Of a stretch of DNA of 64,000 nucleotides, positions 10,666 to 21,199 are shown piece after piece; position 1 is the stretch's first letter, and the number at the start of each line of letters is the position of its first letter. A program made the position numbers and the translations under genes. The DNA is from Acanthosepion esculentum (Eukaryota > Mollusca > Cephalopoda > Sepiida > Sepiidae). The DNA lies in the NCBI GenBank assembly GCA_964036315.1, contig OZ038498.1, positions 6,260,278 to 6,324,277 on the forward strand, read 5' to 3'. Under the pieces are notes generated by a model. The model saw only the letters and a list, made by a program, of their open reading frames with translations. It ran no database searches and was not told the origin of the DNA.

Positions 10666-12540
10666 CTCACTTGGTCTATTTACCATTTTATTAAGTAAAG
10701 GAAATGTTTCTGTAATGGTGGTTATGCAGTAAGTTGGTTCATTATGTAAGGTTAGCATAAGAGATGGCATCTGCCATATTTTCTAGTGCATAATGTGAGA
10801 AATTTTGAATGAAAATTAAAGGCAGAAAAGGGAATTTGTATTATGCACATGTTTTTTTGTTTTGAAACTGCAAGATTGCAAATGCACTCAGCACAATAGA
10901 TAATAAAACACAAAGTCGACAGGTGTTGATAACAATTGATTACAAAAGCTATTTGATATGTCGGCAATATTTGCTCTTTGGGAATCAACATAATTGAATG
11001 TCTTTTGTCTCAAAGACAGGAAATTCATCGAAATTGATTAAAAAACAATGAAAGAGAATGCACAAGATCTGTCATGTTTACATTAATGTTACAACAAAAG
11101 CCTAACTACTGTATAAATTATGCACTTTTTATGAGATTTTTCTGCTTGAAAAACATGGCGGTAATTCCCATGCTGTGAGGTTGTTGTTTCACATTCCTCT
11201 GTTTGTTGACACGTGTTTAAAATTAAAACAGTTTTGTTCACATGATAAATGTTTATATTTTGATTTTCTTGGTTTTTTTTTACAAAGTTTTCTCTTCATT
11301 CCAAAAGGAAGACAATATTTTTTTTATTTTCATAGTTTATTAACATATAAAATATAAAAAAGTCATATCAAACAGAAACATGATAGATTAATTAACACCT
11401 TAAAATTTATTGCCGCATGTGTCTAGTTAGCACCTTTACCTGAAAATTTGAGAATCTGTTTTGAATCATAAATTAAGAGAAGAAACATGCAGTGACTGAA
11501 CATCCAATCCATTTCTGTTCTTTAATATTGCGAAAAATGGAGTATTTTAGTGAAATATATGTCTGAGATTGAGATTGGTACAATTTTTACATAGGAATGG
11601 CTTTACTTCGGGCCCATATTATTCTCAAGGATGTAATTTATTTTTTGTTTTTAGCTTCAGAAATGCAAAGTCATATTTTACTCAAGTTGTATTATACACA
11701 AGAAAATTCCAATAATTCAATGAGTGGTGACTAATTTGCCACATTCTGTAGGTAGATAACATAGAATTTAGGTTCATTGATTCCTCTGAGTTGAAATGAT
11801 TTGTAAAATTGTTAAAATTGAATTGTTGTATATTACATTGTTTAAACATTCTTTCATTAAGAACAAAACGTCATTTGATTTGTAAAAACTTTGATTAATT
11901 TGTATGAAATGCACTGTAAGGTCTTTTTGAATTTCAGATAAACTTAATATTTCTGTTCACAATTTAAACTTATTCCAAAGTTTGTATGTACAACATTTAC
12001 ATATAAGAAAGTATTCCCCCAAAATATAAGTGATATTTTTTTCCTTTCAGTAATCATTGTTGAAAGAGCTAATTTTGTGTCCCCCAGGTACTGAATTAAT
12101 TTTACACAAGTCAAATTATTGATTCATAGATAAGAGGATGCATGATATTGATAGATTGATATTCATTAAACCTTTTGTGTCATGTTAGTTATAGCTGTAG
12201 AAAAACGTCTATATATTGAATGTCAATTTGTATCTCTCTACCTAGATTTGGCCTAATCTTTGTTGATATTTTATATTCTTTAAGGGGTACACAACCAATA
12301 TTGTCTCTGTTTACTTTACTAATTCTTTAAAGATGGGAAAACTTTATTTGTCTAAAGAAAATTGAAATATACTTATCAGATATATTCAGTAAGAGACTTC
12401 TTTACAACACCTCAACTCCAGAATGTTAGCGAAACAGTCAGGACAGAATGCAGGTAAAAGTAAGAGTCAAAGTCACAATGCCAGGTAAAGATGGAAGTTA
12501 GTCAAAATTAAGGGGGGGGAAGAAGGCAGACGGGAAGTAA
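10666..12540. other. Unassigned AT-rich DNA
   Basis: Nothing recognised. Open frames at 10752-10991 (minus) and 11175-11357 (plus) lack motifs. Confidence 0.5.
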
Positions 12541-12571
12541 ATGTAAGTATCAAAGGTTGAGGAGGGAGATG

Positions 12572-12595
12572 TACATACATACATACATACATACA
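12572..12595. repeat. CATA microsatellite
   Basis: Six tandem CATA units followed by CATGG. Flanked downstream by a moderately GC-richer stretch (12600-12840) that looks like old interspersed repeat but was not classified. Confidence 0.85.
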
Positions 12596-13389
12596 TGGCT
12601 ATGTTTTTTTTTCTTGACTAAGGCAGCGCCAGGATTAATCTTGCACAAGGCAAGGTGGAGGTCCTGCCTTAAAGGATTCATTATAATGATTTGAGGCAAG
12701 ATTTTGCAAGGCTGGATTCTCTTCCTGACACTCAACTCACTTACACTAGTACAAGTACACAGTATTTTTATCGAGATACCATCTCTAGGAATGTTACTAC
12801 TCAAGACTTGGGACCCCACCCTAGCCATATATACCTGTTGGCTGTTGGCTTATTCGTCCTGATGCTGATTTATATATAAATATTCTCATCATTTTTGACA
12901 GGTACAATGCTAATATAAAAAATGTCTTTAATGTTTTTAATTGAAAAGATATACTTTAGAATTTTGATAGATCCTGTTATTATTCTAGAATCATTTTGTT
13001 TTGAATGTTCCCTTTGATATTTAAAAGGAGTTGATGCTGATGTTTTGTCATTCATAACTTGTATTACTATTCTCTAAGTTAGATTTTCATGAGAAATGAT
13101 ACAGCTAAGTGGTTTACGTGAGCAAGTGTTCATTTGTTGATGATCTAAGGAAGAATATTCAAATTTTCTGACAAGTTCTTTCACATTGGTTGGCCATTCA
13201 TGTAAGACCTCAAATCAATATCTGAGTAATTCATTTTGTTGGAGTTTCTTTTACAATATCCAATTGGATTTTTCTATTTGGATATATTTTTTTATTCTGA
13301 AATATAATTTAAAGCAGTTTTTTGTTTTGTTTCTGATGTCAGACAAAAACTTTGTACACTGAGTTCACTTTTATTTCTAATATATCCTG

Positions 13390-14010
13390 TCTCACCACGT
13401 CCTGGGTATGACGAAAAACTGCATCCGCGCCCTGGGTATGATGATAAACTATGTCCAACAGAAAGGCCGTTTTTGAAAAAATAATGATTCCAGCGATATG
13501 TTTTTGGAAAAATAGTATTACCAGCTATATGTTTTTGAAAGAATAATGTTGCCAGCAGTGTGTCTTTGAAAAAAATGATATTACCAGCTATACATTTTTG
13601 AAAAAATGATATTGCCAGCTGTACGTTTAAAAAAAAAAAATATTACCAGCTGTATATTTTTTAAAAAAAATATTACCAGATATACGTTTTTGGAAAAATA
13701 AACAATATATCTTTGAAATAAGAAAAGAAAAAGAAAAATATATATTACCAGCTAAACATTTTTTGAAAAAAAAGAAAAATATTTCCAGTGATACATATTT
13801 AAAAGAAAATCATTACCAGAAATAGATTTTTTTGAAGGAAAAATATTACCAGAAATAGATTTTTTGAAGGAAAAATATTACCAGAAATAGATTTTTTGAA
13901 GGAAAAATATTACCAGAAATAGATTTAAAAAAAAAAATAATATTACCAACAATAAAAATTTTGTTGGCATTGGATGACCCATTGAGGTTGATGTGCCGTA
14001 AAACCAAAAC
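13390..14010 (+). mobile_element. NA1 non-autonomous element, copy 2 (expanded body)
   Basis: Head CCTGGGTATGATGATAAACT is present, and partly duplicated just upstream (CCTGGGTATGACGAAAAACT). Most of the conserved head seen in the copies at 6.5 and 36.2 kb is deleted. The body is expanded into about a dozen ~32-bp units of ATTACCAG(A/C)AATA plus T/A runs. It ends with GACCCATTGAGGTTGATGTG and CCGTAAAACCAAAACAAACG, the family tail. Non-coding. Confidence 0.75.
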
Positions 14011-14598
14011 AAACGAAACTGTCCCACTAAGAAGATAAAAAAAGAAAACTGTCAGTTCATGGCCTATTATCTTTTTAGCTGATCCAATTAAAATTAATTA
14101 GTTTTAATACAAATTGCATTTATTACTTGTAAGTGATTCTTGACTTTTAGACATTTGATTTATTAATGTTTATATTATTTTATTTTATTTATATTATTTT
14201 TATGTTTGCCACATTTGTTATTAACAATCTTTTCAGTTGTCAGAAAAATAAAAATACCATTGATGGTTTTGTGAACTGTTAGTCATTGAGTTTATTCCAT
14301 TTTTAAAATACCTTCTATATTCTTTAGTTCATACACATGTGTAATCATACCAACATAAACAAACTCAATTTGATGAAGTCCTAGGAAATTAAACATGTCA
14401 CCTGAAAACTTTTTCATATATCTTTCCCCCAATATATATATATATAAAATTTATCAGAGTTAACCTATAGAAAAAGACAATAGGAAAACTGTAATATTAA
14501 CCAACACTATTATTATTATTATATCATTATTTTTTCAAGGCAAAAACGAAAAAGTACACATTGGATGATATTACAGTTTTCCTATTGACTTTTACATT
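14011..14598. other. Unassigned AT-rich DNA
   Basis: Contains ATT and TA runs. GGAAAACTGTAATATTAACC (about 14483) and its near-inverse near 14565 (ATTACAGTTTTCC) form a short inverted repeat. No gene recognised. Confidence 0.45.
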
Positions 14599-14608
14599 TA
14601 TATATATA

Positions 14609-14641
<33 letters not shown>
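14599..14641. repeat. TA microsatellite
   Basis: Interrupted TA run bordering the left arm of the foldback at 14.67-15.18 kb. A second TA run borders the right arm at 15181-15200. Confidence 0.9.
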
Positions 14642-14644
<3 letters not shown>

Positions 14645-14801
14645 GAAATGGACAAAGTTCGACAATTATTTTAAGACATTTTTATATTTATACATTCTTT
14701 TTTTATAGATACAAATATTTAAGTAAATGCTCTGTTTTATAATAAACAGTATTAACATTTACCAGCCTGAATGTCTGAGAAATTTTCATAGAAAATATTC
14801 G

Positions 14802-14879
14802 TTCTCCGACAGGAATCGAACCTGTATCTTATACGGACCCGTCATTTAGCCTGACGTGCCTTAATCAAACTACGAAGAA
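14802..14879 (-). tRNA. tRNA-like promoter unit of SINE (class II, Ser/Leu-like), not a functional tRNA
   Basis: On the minus strand TTCTTCG pairs with CGGAGAA as a 7-bp acceptor stem. CGTCA/TGACG forms an anticodon-type stem with a 7-nt loop, and ACAGG/CCTGT a T stem with loop TTCGATT. The region between anticodon stem and T stem is long, as in Ser and Leu tRNAs. The D arm is degenerate and the anticodon loop lacks U33, so it is a SINE head rather than a gene. Confidence 0.6.
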
Positions 14880-14964
14880 TCGTTTGATTGGCAAGGTCGA
14901 TTTTGCTGCTTTCATGGAAGATTGAAGTTTAAAAGCAGTAAAATCGACCTTGCCAATCGAATGA

Positions 14965-15046
14965 TTCTCTGTGGCTCGATCGGTTAAGGCACATCAGGCT
15001 ATATGACGGTTCCGTATAGGATACAGGTTCGATTCCTGTAGGAGAA
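14965..15046 (+). tRNA. tRNA-like promoter unit of SINE, right arm
   Basis: Plus-strand partner of the left-arm unit. The A-box region TGGCTCGATCGGTTAAGGC closely resembles Ser/Leu tRNA D arms, and the B box is GGTTCGATTCC. The acceptor stem is weaker (TTCTCTG against AGGAGAA). A further fragment of this family is at 46.43 kb. Confidence 0.6.
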
Positions 15047-15204
15047 CGAATATTTTCTATGAAAATTTCTCGGACATTCAGGCTGGTAAATGTTAATACT
15101 ATTTATTACAAAACAGAGCATTTATTTAAATATTTGTATCTATAAAAAAAAGAATGTATAAACATAAAAATGTCTTAAAATATATATATATATATATATA
15201 ATGA

Positions 15205-15600
15205 ATACAGAATCCTTAAAAATCCATTCAATCAGGTTATAATTTATTTTGTGGACCTCAAATGTCATCTCTTCAGACTAGTTTTACATAAGTAGAGTTC
15301 AATTTATTTAGACACTAGGAAAAGAAGAAAAAAAGAAAAAAGAGAAAGTTTTAAGTGGAAAGAACAAAAGAGGGAGAAAGATACAGATTTCAATATAAGG
15401 TTTTTAGGGAGAAGGGAAAGAGGGATAGACATAAGAGGGGGAGGAAGGGAAAGAGAGTGATAGAGGGGAAAGAAAAGAAAGAGGGAATTAAGCAAGTCCA
15501 CAGGGTGACCCAGAAATGTTTTTTCTTCTGGATGGGGCAGGACATGACAAGTTAAAAAAATAAGGTGGGGGAAAGGGAGTAATCATATTTGAAATAGATA
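15205..15600 (+). repeat. Interspersed repeat with purine-rich body, copy 1
   Basis: 15205-15290 (AATCCATTCAATCAGGTTATA, CATCTCTTCAGAC) followed by a G/A-rich stretch 15304-15580. Both parts recur near 32.2-32.96 kb, where the first part is inverted. The purine-rich strand opens fortuitous frames on both strands. No coding signal. Confidence 0.6.
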
Positions 15601-15615
15601 CATTAAAATTGTCTA

Positions 15616-15619
<4 letters not shown>

Positions 15620-15674
<55 letters not shown>
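15620..15674. repeat. TA microsatellite
   Basis: About 27 uninterrupted TA units. Confidence 0.97.
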
Positions 15675-15677
<3 letters not shown>

Positions 15678-15714
15678 ATGTATTCAGACAGCAATCCTTC
15701 ATTTACACATGTCA

Positions 15715-16050
15715 TTAAAGATAACATACCAGTTACCATGATTAATCTTTTTATTTAATTTTTCTTGTGTTCAAACAAGTGTTTTATTTTTTGGATGCAG
15801 AGTGTGTAGAAACTGTCCAAATGAGCTGTGTTCGGAAAATAAAACATCCCTATAACTCTGCAAGCATACACACAATACATACACTCAATTAAAAAGCAAA
15901 AATAAAATCATTCTTGATGATGGCTAAAAGTATAGCTGAAAGTGCTCAGAATTATAGAACATTTGTGCAGTTTCTACACACACTGTATCCAGAAAAGAAA
16001 ACACTTTGAACACAAGGAACATTAAATAAAGAGCTTAATTGTAGCACCTT
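15715..16050. repeat. Foldback repeat next to TA microsatellites
   Basis: 15740-15830 and 15953-16040 are inverted copies (TTGTGTTCAA, GTGTGTAGAAACTG, TTTATTTAAT) separated by ~120 bp. Both outer sides run into TA arrays. The flank CAATCCTTCATTTACACATG recurs inverted at 32.14 kb, so it belongs to a dispersed family. Confidence 0.75.
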
Positions 16051-16057
16051 GTCTGTC

Positions 16058-16069
<12 letters not shown>

Positions 16070-16120
<51 letters not shown>
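16070..16120. repeat. CATA/TA microsatellite
   Basis: CATACATACATA grading into about 23 TA units. Confidence 0.95.
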
Positions 16121-16122
<2 letters not shown>

Positions 16123-17230
16123 ACAGCAGTGAAAGTCGTTGTTGAAAGCTTCTTTCAATAGGGAATATGTTAGCCCATTGTTCTATAATGATATTCAAAA
16201 ATAAAAATATAGTGCATTAAATTATCAAGGAAAAAATATTGGAAATTCTGTGCTGGAGTGATTTTTTTTTTTTTTTGTTTACATCACTACATAACAATGA
16301 GAATTTGTTATTGGGTTAAAATTTTGACTTAATCCAATTTTAATGCAATCATGTTAAATAGAAAACTTTTTATAAAGAAAATGCAGTCTATTTGGTCATG
16401 TCATGCATAATTCAAAATGAGTCGGTTGTCATGAAATAATTTACATTTATCATTTATCCGTGTATTTTCAAATGATTTTCTTACTCTGAGTTAACTAATC
16501 TGAAACTGGAATATTTCACCAAACAAAGGAAGTGTTTAGGATGGCTACTGATAAAATACCAACAGTATTTTTTGACATTATAGAATGTACAATAAATAAA
16601 ACGATATGACAATATCCTCTGTACCATTGTAAACAGAAACTGAATGAAAACAGAAAGGCCATCAACCAGATAGTAGAGAGAAAAAGGCAACTCACTGTTA
16701 TCTTCCTTCCTTCATGTCACCCATTTAAATCCCTACTAAGTGAAAATAGATATACAGTGTCTTTTATTCTTAAGCAATGGACCTACTTCACTGAAAACAG
16801 AAGTAGCTTCCAAAGTAAAAAAAAAAAAAAAAAAATGTCTTTAAAATAGAGTGTCCAGACGTCCTTGATATACTGAACATGTATTTGACAATTTTGTCCC
16901 CTTTCAGGGACACACCCTAAATGTTCCATATTTAATTCATTTTCAAATTTTGTAATAAAAATATGTTTTTACTACCTTCTTACAATTCTTGGTTGTAACT
17001 TTATAAGTAATTATACTTTCTCAGATTCTCTTGAGGTAAATAACCCAAGTGTAACAGGGAATCTAGAAGTTTACACAAAACTGACATGTTTGCAACTTGT
17101 CTAGTTGCTATGGTTGGCAACATTGTTACCATTTTGCTTGCCAATGGGCAGCTCTGTATCAGCATTGACTCATACTGTCAATGAAGTGTGTTGTTTTGCT
17201 ACATCCTAATTTTTTTGCTGACTTAAAAAC
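16121..17230. other. Unassigned DNA
   Basis: A-run at 16817-16835 and general AT-rich sequence. The part after about 16,900 may be the 5' non-coding region of the BED-finger relic that follows, but no terminal inverted repeat was identified. Confidence 0.4.
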
Positions 17231-17256
17231 TAATGCATCCATCTATCAATCCCAAC

Positions 17257-17450
17257 ATGCCAAAACATAAGTGTAAATTTTGTGATGAATATTCCAATGA
17301 ATGGAAATTTATCGAACAAGGCCAGAGTTGTTTGAAGAAAACTGTGGGGTCTGCAATTGCACTTTCAGTCTTGGATATGGTGAAAGTCTGATATGAAGCA
17401 AAACAGAAACAGCAAAGCGCAAGTGAAGTATTGCCTCTACAGAATTTCTT
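17257..17450 (+). pseudogene. BED-type zinc-finger transposase N-terminus relic (hAT-like)
   Basis: An ATG at 17257 opens MPKHKCKFCDEYSNEWKFIE. After a frameshift near 17338 the sequence reads CGVCNCTFSLGYGES and then SKTETAKRK. The layout of a short basic start, an aromatic WKFI block, a C-x2-C knuckle followed by CTFS-type residues, and a K/R-rich stretch resembles the N-terminal BED finger of hAT-type transposases, which binds DNA. Stops interrupt the finger, and no catalytic domain follows before 17.58 kb. Inferred from motif layout alone. Confidence 0.45.
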
Positions 17451-17579
17451 TTTCTTAGCGTATATTAAATAATTTTCAAATGATTTTAGTTTTATTTTCC
17501 TTATAACTCATTAAAATCATTGCTTTATGTTTTTAACTTACATCTCTCCTTTTATGTAATATATTGTGTAGGCATGTAT

Positions 17580-17580
17580 A

Positions 17581-17652
<72 letters not shown>
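17580..17652. repeat. TC/TA compound microsatellite
   Basis: About 16 TC units followed by about 20 TA units. Confidence 0.97.
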
Positions 17653-17654
<2 letters not shown>

Positions 17655-18082
17655 ATTTTAAGATTGTCTTGCTTTTCTAATCTGGCATCCCTACCCTAAA
17701 ATCCTGCAAGGCATCATAACTTTCAACAAGCTTGCATAATGGGGCATGCTACTACTCAGAAGACGTACTTGATGGTCTCCTCCAAATCAGCATCAATCTG
17801 GTGACGTAATCAATCTTACAGTGAAAGACCTTTTACTCAATGAAAATATGCCTTGAATCCCCAGCAAGATCAGGAATGTCTTATTATTGAAACTTTACAC
17901 TTCTCTTACCTGATTTCGTCGGGTGGAAATTGTAGGAAATACTCAACGTTTGTGTGGATTTTGTTTAGCACCACATCAACCCATTTTGAATGAAATTTCA
18001 TTGCTTCAACTAAATATATTTTGAACATTATTTTATACTTTGAGTAATGGTATATTTTAAATATATAGTTTGTAGATCATGA

Positions 18083-18240
18083 AATGTATTGTTGGTCATT
18101 TTACTATAAAAATGTATTGTTGGTCATTTTACTATAAAAATGTATTGTTGGTCATTTTACGATAAAAATGTATTTTTATATTTTTTAGTGTTGTATTGAT
18201 TGTCATTTTGCTATAAAAATATATTGTTGCTCATTTTATT
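18083..18240. repeat. 28-bp tandem repeat, about 5 units
   Basis: Units of ATGTATTGTTGGTCATTTTA plus CTATAAAA. The first three are near-perfect; later ones are diverged with insertions. Confidence 0.9.
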
Positions 18241-18285
18241 TAAAAAGAAAAAAGTACTGATTTTTGTTTGGGAATCTACTATTTA

Positions 18286-18420
18286 CCCATAGCTGGGGAC
18301 ACTGACAGATGCTACAACTCTGGGTGGACCTGAAAACAACAGCAATTAAGAGATGGCACCTCAAATCCTCCAATCTCGCAATCAGAGACCTTGTTGCCAG
18401 ATGTAGTTTATCGTTATAAT
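18286..18420 (-). mobile_element. NA1 non-autonomous element, head fragment (copy 3)
   Basis: Plus-strand sequence TATTTACCCATAGCTGGGGAC, then CAGCAATTAAGAGATGGCACCTC and CAGAGACCTTGTTG, parallels 36.45-36.58 kb, the head of NA1 read on the plus strand. Only the head is preserved, in minus orientation. Confidence 0.6.
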
Positions 18421-18699
18421 CAGGAAAACCTCATTGTGTAGGGGGCAGTCGACATATTCTGAAGCCCGAACCGATAAGACATTCAACATTTGTGGCTGCA
18501 GCTTTTTCCTGTTCAATATATCTGGGTTAACATAGCTAGTTCTTTTCACTACTTTCCCCTTCATGAACATTGTCTTTTATTAAAAAGAAAGGATAAGTGA
18601 GAGGAGCAGGTGGGACTTGACAGCGAGAATTCTTTTAGGGAGAAGTTTGAGATGGGTGGGGTGAAATAAATAATGGCTGTATTTTTTTTTTTATTGTTT

Positions 18700-19170
18700 T
18701 TCATGTCTTGGTAATTTGTTATGTAATATCAGTCCTCCTATATGGTAGTGAATGCTGGATAATCTTCTCACAGATGAAGAAGAGACTTAAAGCAACAGAA
18801 ATGTGGTTCTGCAGAAGGATGCTGAGAATACCATGGACTGAACATGTGAACAATGACAAAGTTTTAGAGAAAATAGAAACAAAAAGGATACTTATATTTA
18901 ATATCAGGAAGAGGCAGTTGAAATTTCCTGGGCACATTCTTATGAAGAAAGAGGGCTTGGAAAATTTGATACTCACAGGATAGAATGAAAGCAAGAGCAA
19001 CAGAAAAACAATGCATAACTTACCTGGCAAGCTTGAGTAAATGGATGATGGAGCAGGGTTTGGGAGAAATAGCAAAAAGACAAGATTTATTAAGAGCTGC
19101 AGAGGACAGAATATTGTGGAGAGCCATGATCGCTAATGTCCTGAACGGACACAGCAAGTAGTAGTAGTAG
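18700..19170 (+). pseudogene. LINE-A copy 2: non-LTR retrotransposon ORF2 C-terminal remnant
   Basis: Translation includes CYVISVLLYGSECW, QMKKRLKATEMWFCRRML, RIPWTEHVNNDKVLEKIETK and KRQLKFPG. This extends further upstream than copy 1 and takes in the end of the RT thumb region. A frame break follows KEGLENLILTG at about 18980. Similarity then persists at the DNA level to the end, where the element runs into a short GTA tract (19158-19175) that may be its 3' tail. 5'-truncated and inactive. Confidence 0.8.
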
Positions 19171-19369
19171 TAGTAGATTCAGGTTAAGACTGGCTCTTGA
19201 AATCTTTTCATCTCTTTTCTGACACATTGGGCTCAAAAGAAACTGTGATCCTTCTGTTTAGATCTTTTTTTCCCGCCATTACCTATCCACCTGACACTCC
19301 CCCTTGAACTTTTCTGTTGTTACATAAGTTTGGGTAGGGGATGAACAAAAGTATACTTCCAATATTCGG

Positions 19370-19760
19370 CTAAACTTTGCTAGGGAAGTTCATTATGGCC
19401 TGATTTTTCATGACTTTGAGAGGTGGAAGGAAATCTTGATGCCCACTAGCTGGTTTTTGGGGACCTTTTTCCTTGGGCAAGCTGTAGAGTCTCTGTACAG
19501 TACTAGCATGCTGGTCTTCTGCCTGATAAAATGTTAGCCAGCTTATGATCTTAATAATCCAAACAGTTGGGAATGGAGTTGAAGGCTTTCTTGTCAATCA
19601 TTAGATCAATTGTTTGAGAGAAATTTCTCACAAATTCGACATGGCTAGCATGTAACTAGGAACATCAAAAACTGCAACCCTGGTCTAACATTCCACACAA
19701 AAGAATATATTCCTTTGTCTTCAGGTCTTTTTTTGGTTAGGGCCAAGAAGTCTTTAGCTA
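19370..19760 (-). pseudogene. Possible reverse-transcriptase fragment (weak)
   Basis: Minus-strand translation contains LMIDKKAFNSIP, which resembles the YKKAFDSVPH block before the first catalytic aspartate of some non-LTR RTs. The following sequence matches the family poorly and the frame shifts directly after the motif. Reported only as a possibility; the open frame itself (19370-19597) shows no domain. Confidence 0.25.
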
Positions 19761-21023
19761 TGGTAATAGCATATTTTACAGAGGAAACGTTTTATTTTTA
19801 GTGCCTGTTGAATGTTTATCCTTAGACTTGACAGAGATTTGATCTCATATTATTTTGTGGATTTTACAATCTTGTTGATCCTCTCAACTATGAAAGCAGA
19901 CAATTTTTTTCAGTTGCTCTCAATTCAGGCAGATGAATCAGAGACAAATCCTCCTTAATGAAGTGAGTGTACTGCTTCACCTAATGCAGGAATTCTGCTG
20001 ATTAGAGATGGGAGTGGAGTATTGCAAGTATTTTGAGGAGAAACCCCACTTGTCAGTTTTGTTCCTCTTTTCTTTTCTTTGCTCTTCTGCTTTCTATCTA
20101 TTTTTTTCATTTTCCCTTTTTTATTTTGTTCGTTTTCTGATTTTTTTTTCTTTTTCAGAATCCTTTTGTTGAGTGCTTCCAAATAATGCATTTATAACTT
20201 TGCCAACTATCATGTCGTCCAGACTGATTTGAAAAAAAAAAAAAAATAAAAGTCCTACCTTTATGGTATTGTGCAAGCAGAAAAAAAATTGCTTGGTTCT
20301 GTTAGTTTGTGTATTATCCTTATCGCTATGGTATTATGAAAAATATTTTTACTATCCTGTGAATAAAAAAGAACTTTTGAAATTGTAAAAAATCTCGTCA
20401 GCAAAAGCAAAATCAGCTTCAAAAATTGATGTGAATAAAATGATATACCAAGATGACCGAAACTAATCCAATATATCTGAACCCGGTCACTTTATACTGG
20501 AATCAATCTTATATCCTCAATATGGCTGTTACCATTATTTTCACGCTAGCAGCAAACAATTTACATATTAACATAGGATTTTTGCAATCTAACAGTCACA
20601 TATCCTCAAATATAATTTAGCATTTGTTTAAAATGAAAATACTAATAAAAAAACAACAGCAAATAACTAGTATAAAGTTTTCAAGAAAAGTCATGTTGAG
20701 AAACTCATGTTAAATGATGTTTGTATCAATACTAAAACCCAGTGTGACTACATTCGGCTGAAGAATAGTGATACTAGCAATGTTTAAACTGTCCAACTTG
20801 ACTAAAAGACAGAATTCTTTGTAGACTCTATTTATGTGTTTGAATTTTTACTGCCAATTTCTTTTTTTGGTGGGATGGGGTATAAAAATATTTCAGTGTT
20901 ATCTAAATTAAAAATACTGTGTATGGTGAGGATTTGGTATTTTGCTTGTATTAGTTTTTCTACTTTTTAATCATTGTGCACTTTGTTGAACTAAATTGAA
21001 TAACAGGTGTTTTTGTATTACAG
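19761..21023. other. Unassigned AT-rich DNA
   Basis: Includes a T/C-rich segment at 20050-20160 and an A-run at 20231. Nothing recognised. Confidence 0.5.
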
Positions 21024-21047
21024 GAAATAGCTTTGGAAGCAGTGAAG
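21024..21047 (+). CDS. Candidate 24-nt microexon (weak)
   Basis: TTTTTGTATTACAG precedes and GTTTGT follows. Eight codons are open. If joined to the single trailing base of the exon candidate at 8370-8443, the phase is kept and the reading continues as RNSFGSSE, a serine-rich run consistent with the preceding KSSP. The donor is weak and there is no independent support. Confidence 0.2.
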
Positions 21048-21199
21048 GTTTGTATCATAAACTTGTATTTTGCTATTGTGGCACCCAAAACTAAAATTGC
21101 GCTGTTGTTGTTTAAGAAACATTTTTTTTTATTCTTTTTTTCTTTTTTGTTGCTATGGTGGACTGAAAACTCAAAGCTATTGGCTGTTTTCAAGAATGC

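Larger units (their letters stand above)
14669..15176. repeat. Long imperfect palindrome made of two inverted tRNA-derived SINE copies
   Basis: Arms 14669-14912 and 14931-15176 are inverted copies of ~245 bp around an 18-bp centre. They run from TGTCTTAAAA-type ends through ATTCAGGCTGGTAAATGTTA and TATTTTCTATGAAAATTTCT to GGTCGATTTTGCTGCTTT. Each arm carries a tRNA-like segment. Scattered mismatches show that both arms have aged. Confidence 0.92.

Noticed and set aside
14965..15046. Functional tRNA gene
   Set aside because: Weak acceptor stem, non-standard anticodon loop, part of a dispersed repeat and a palindrome.
15304..15555. Charged open frames on both strands
   Set aside because: Explained by the purine-rich repeat.
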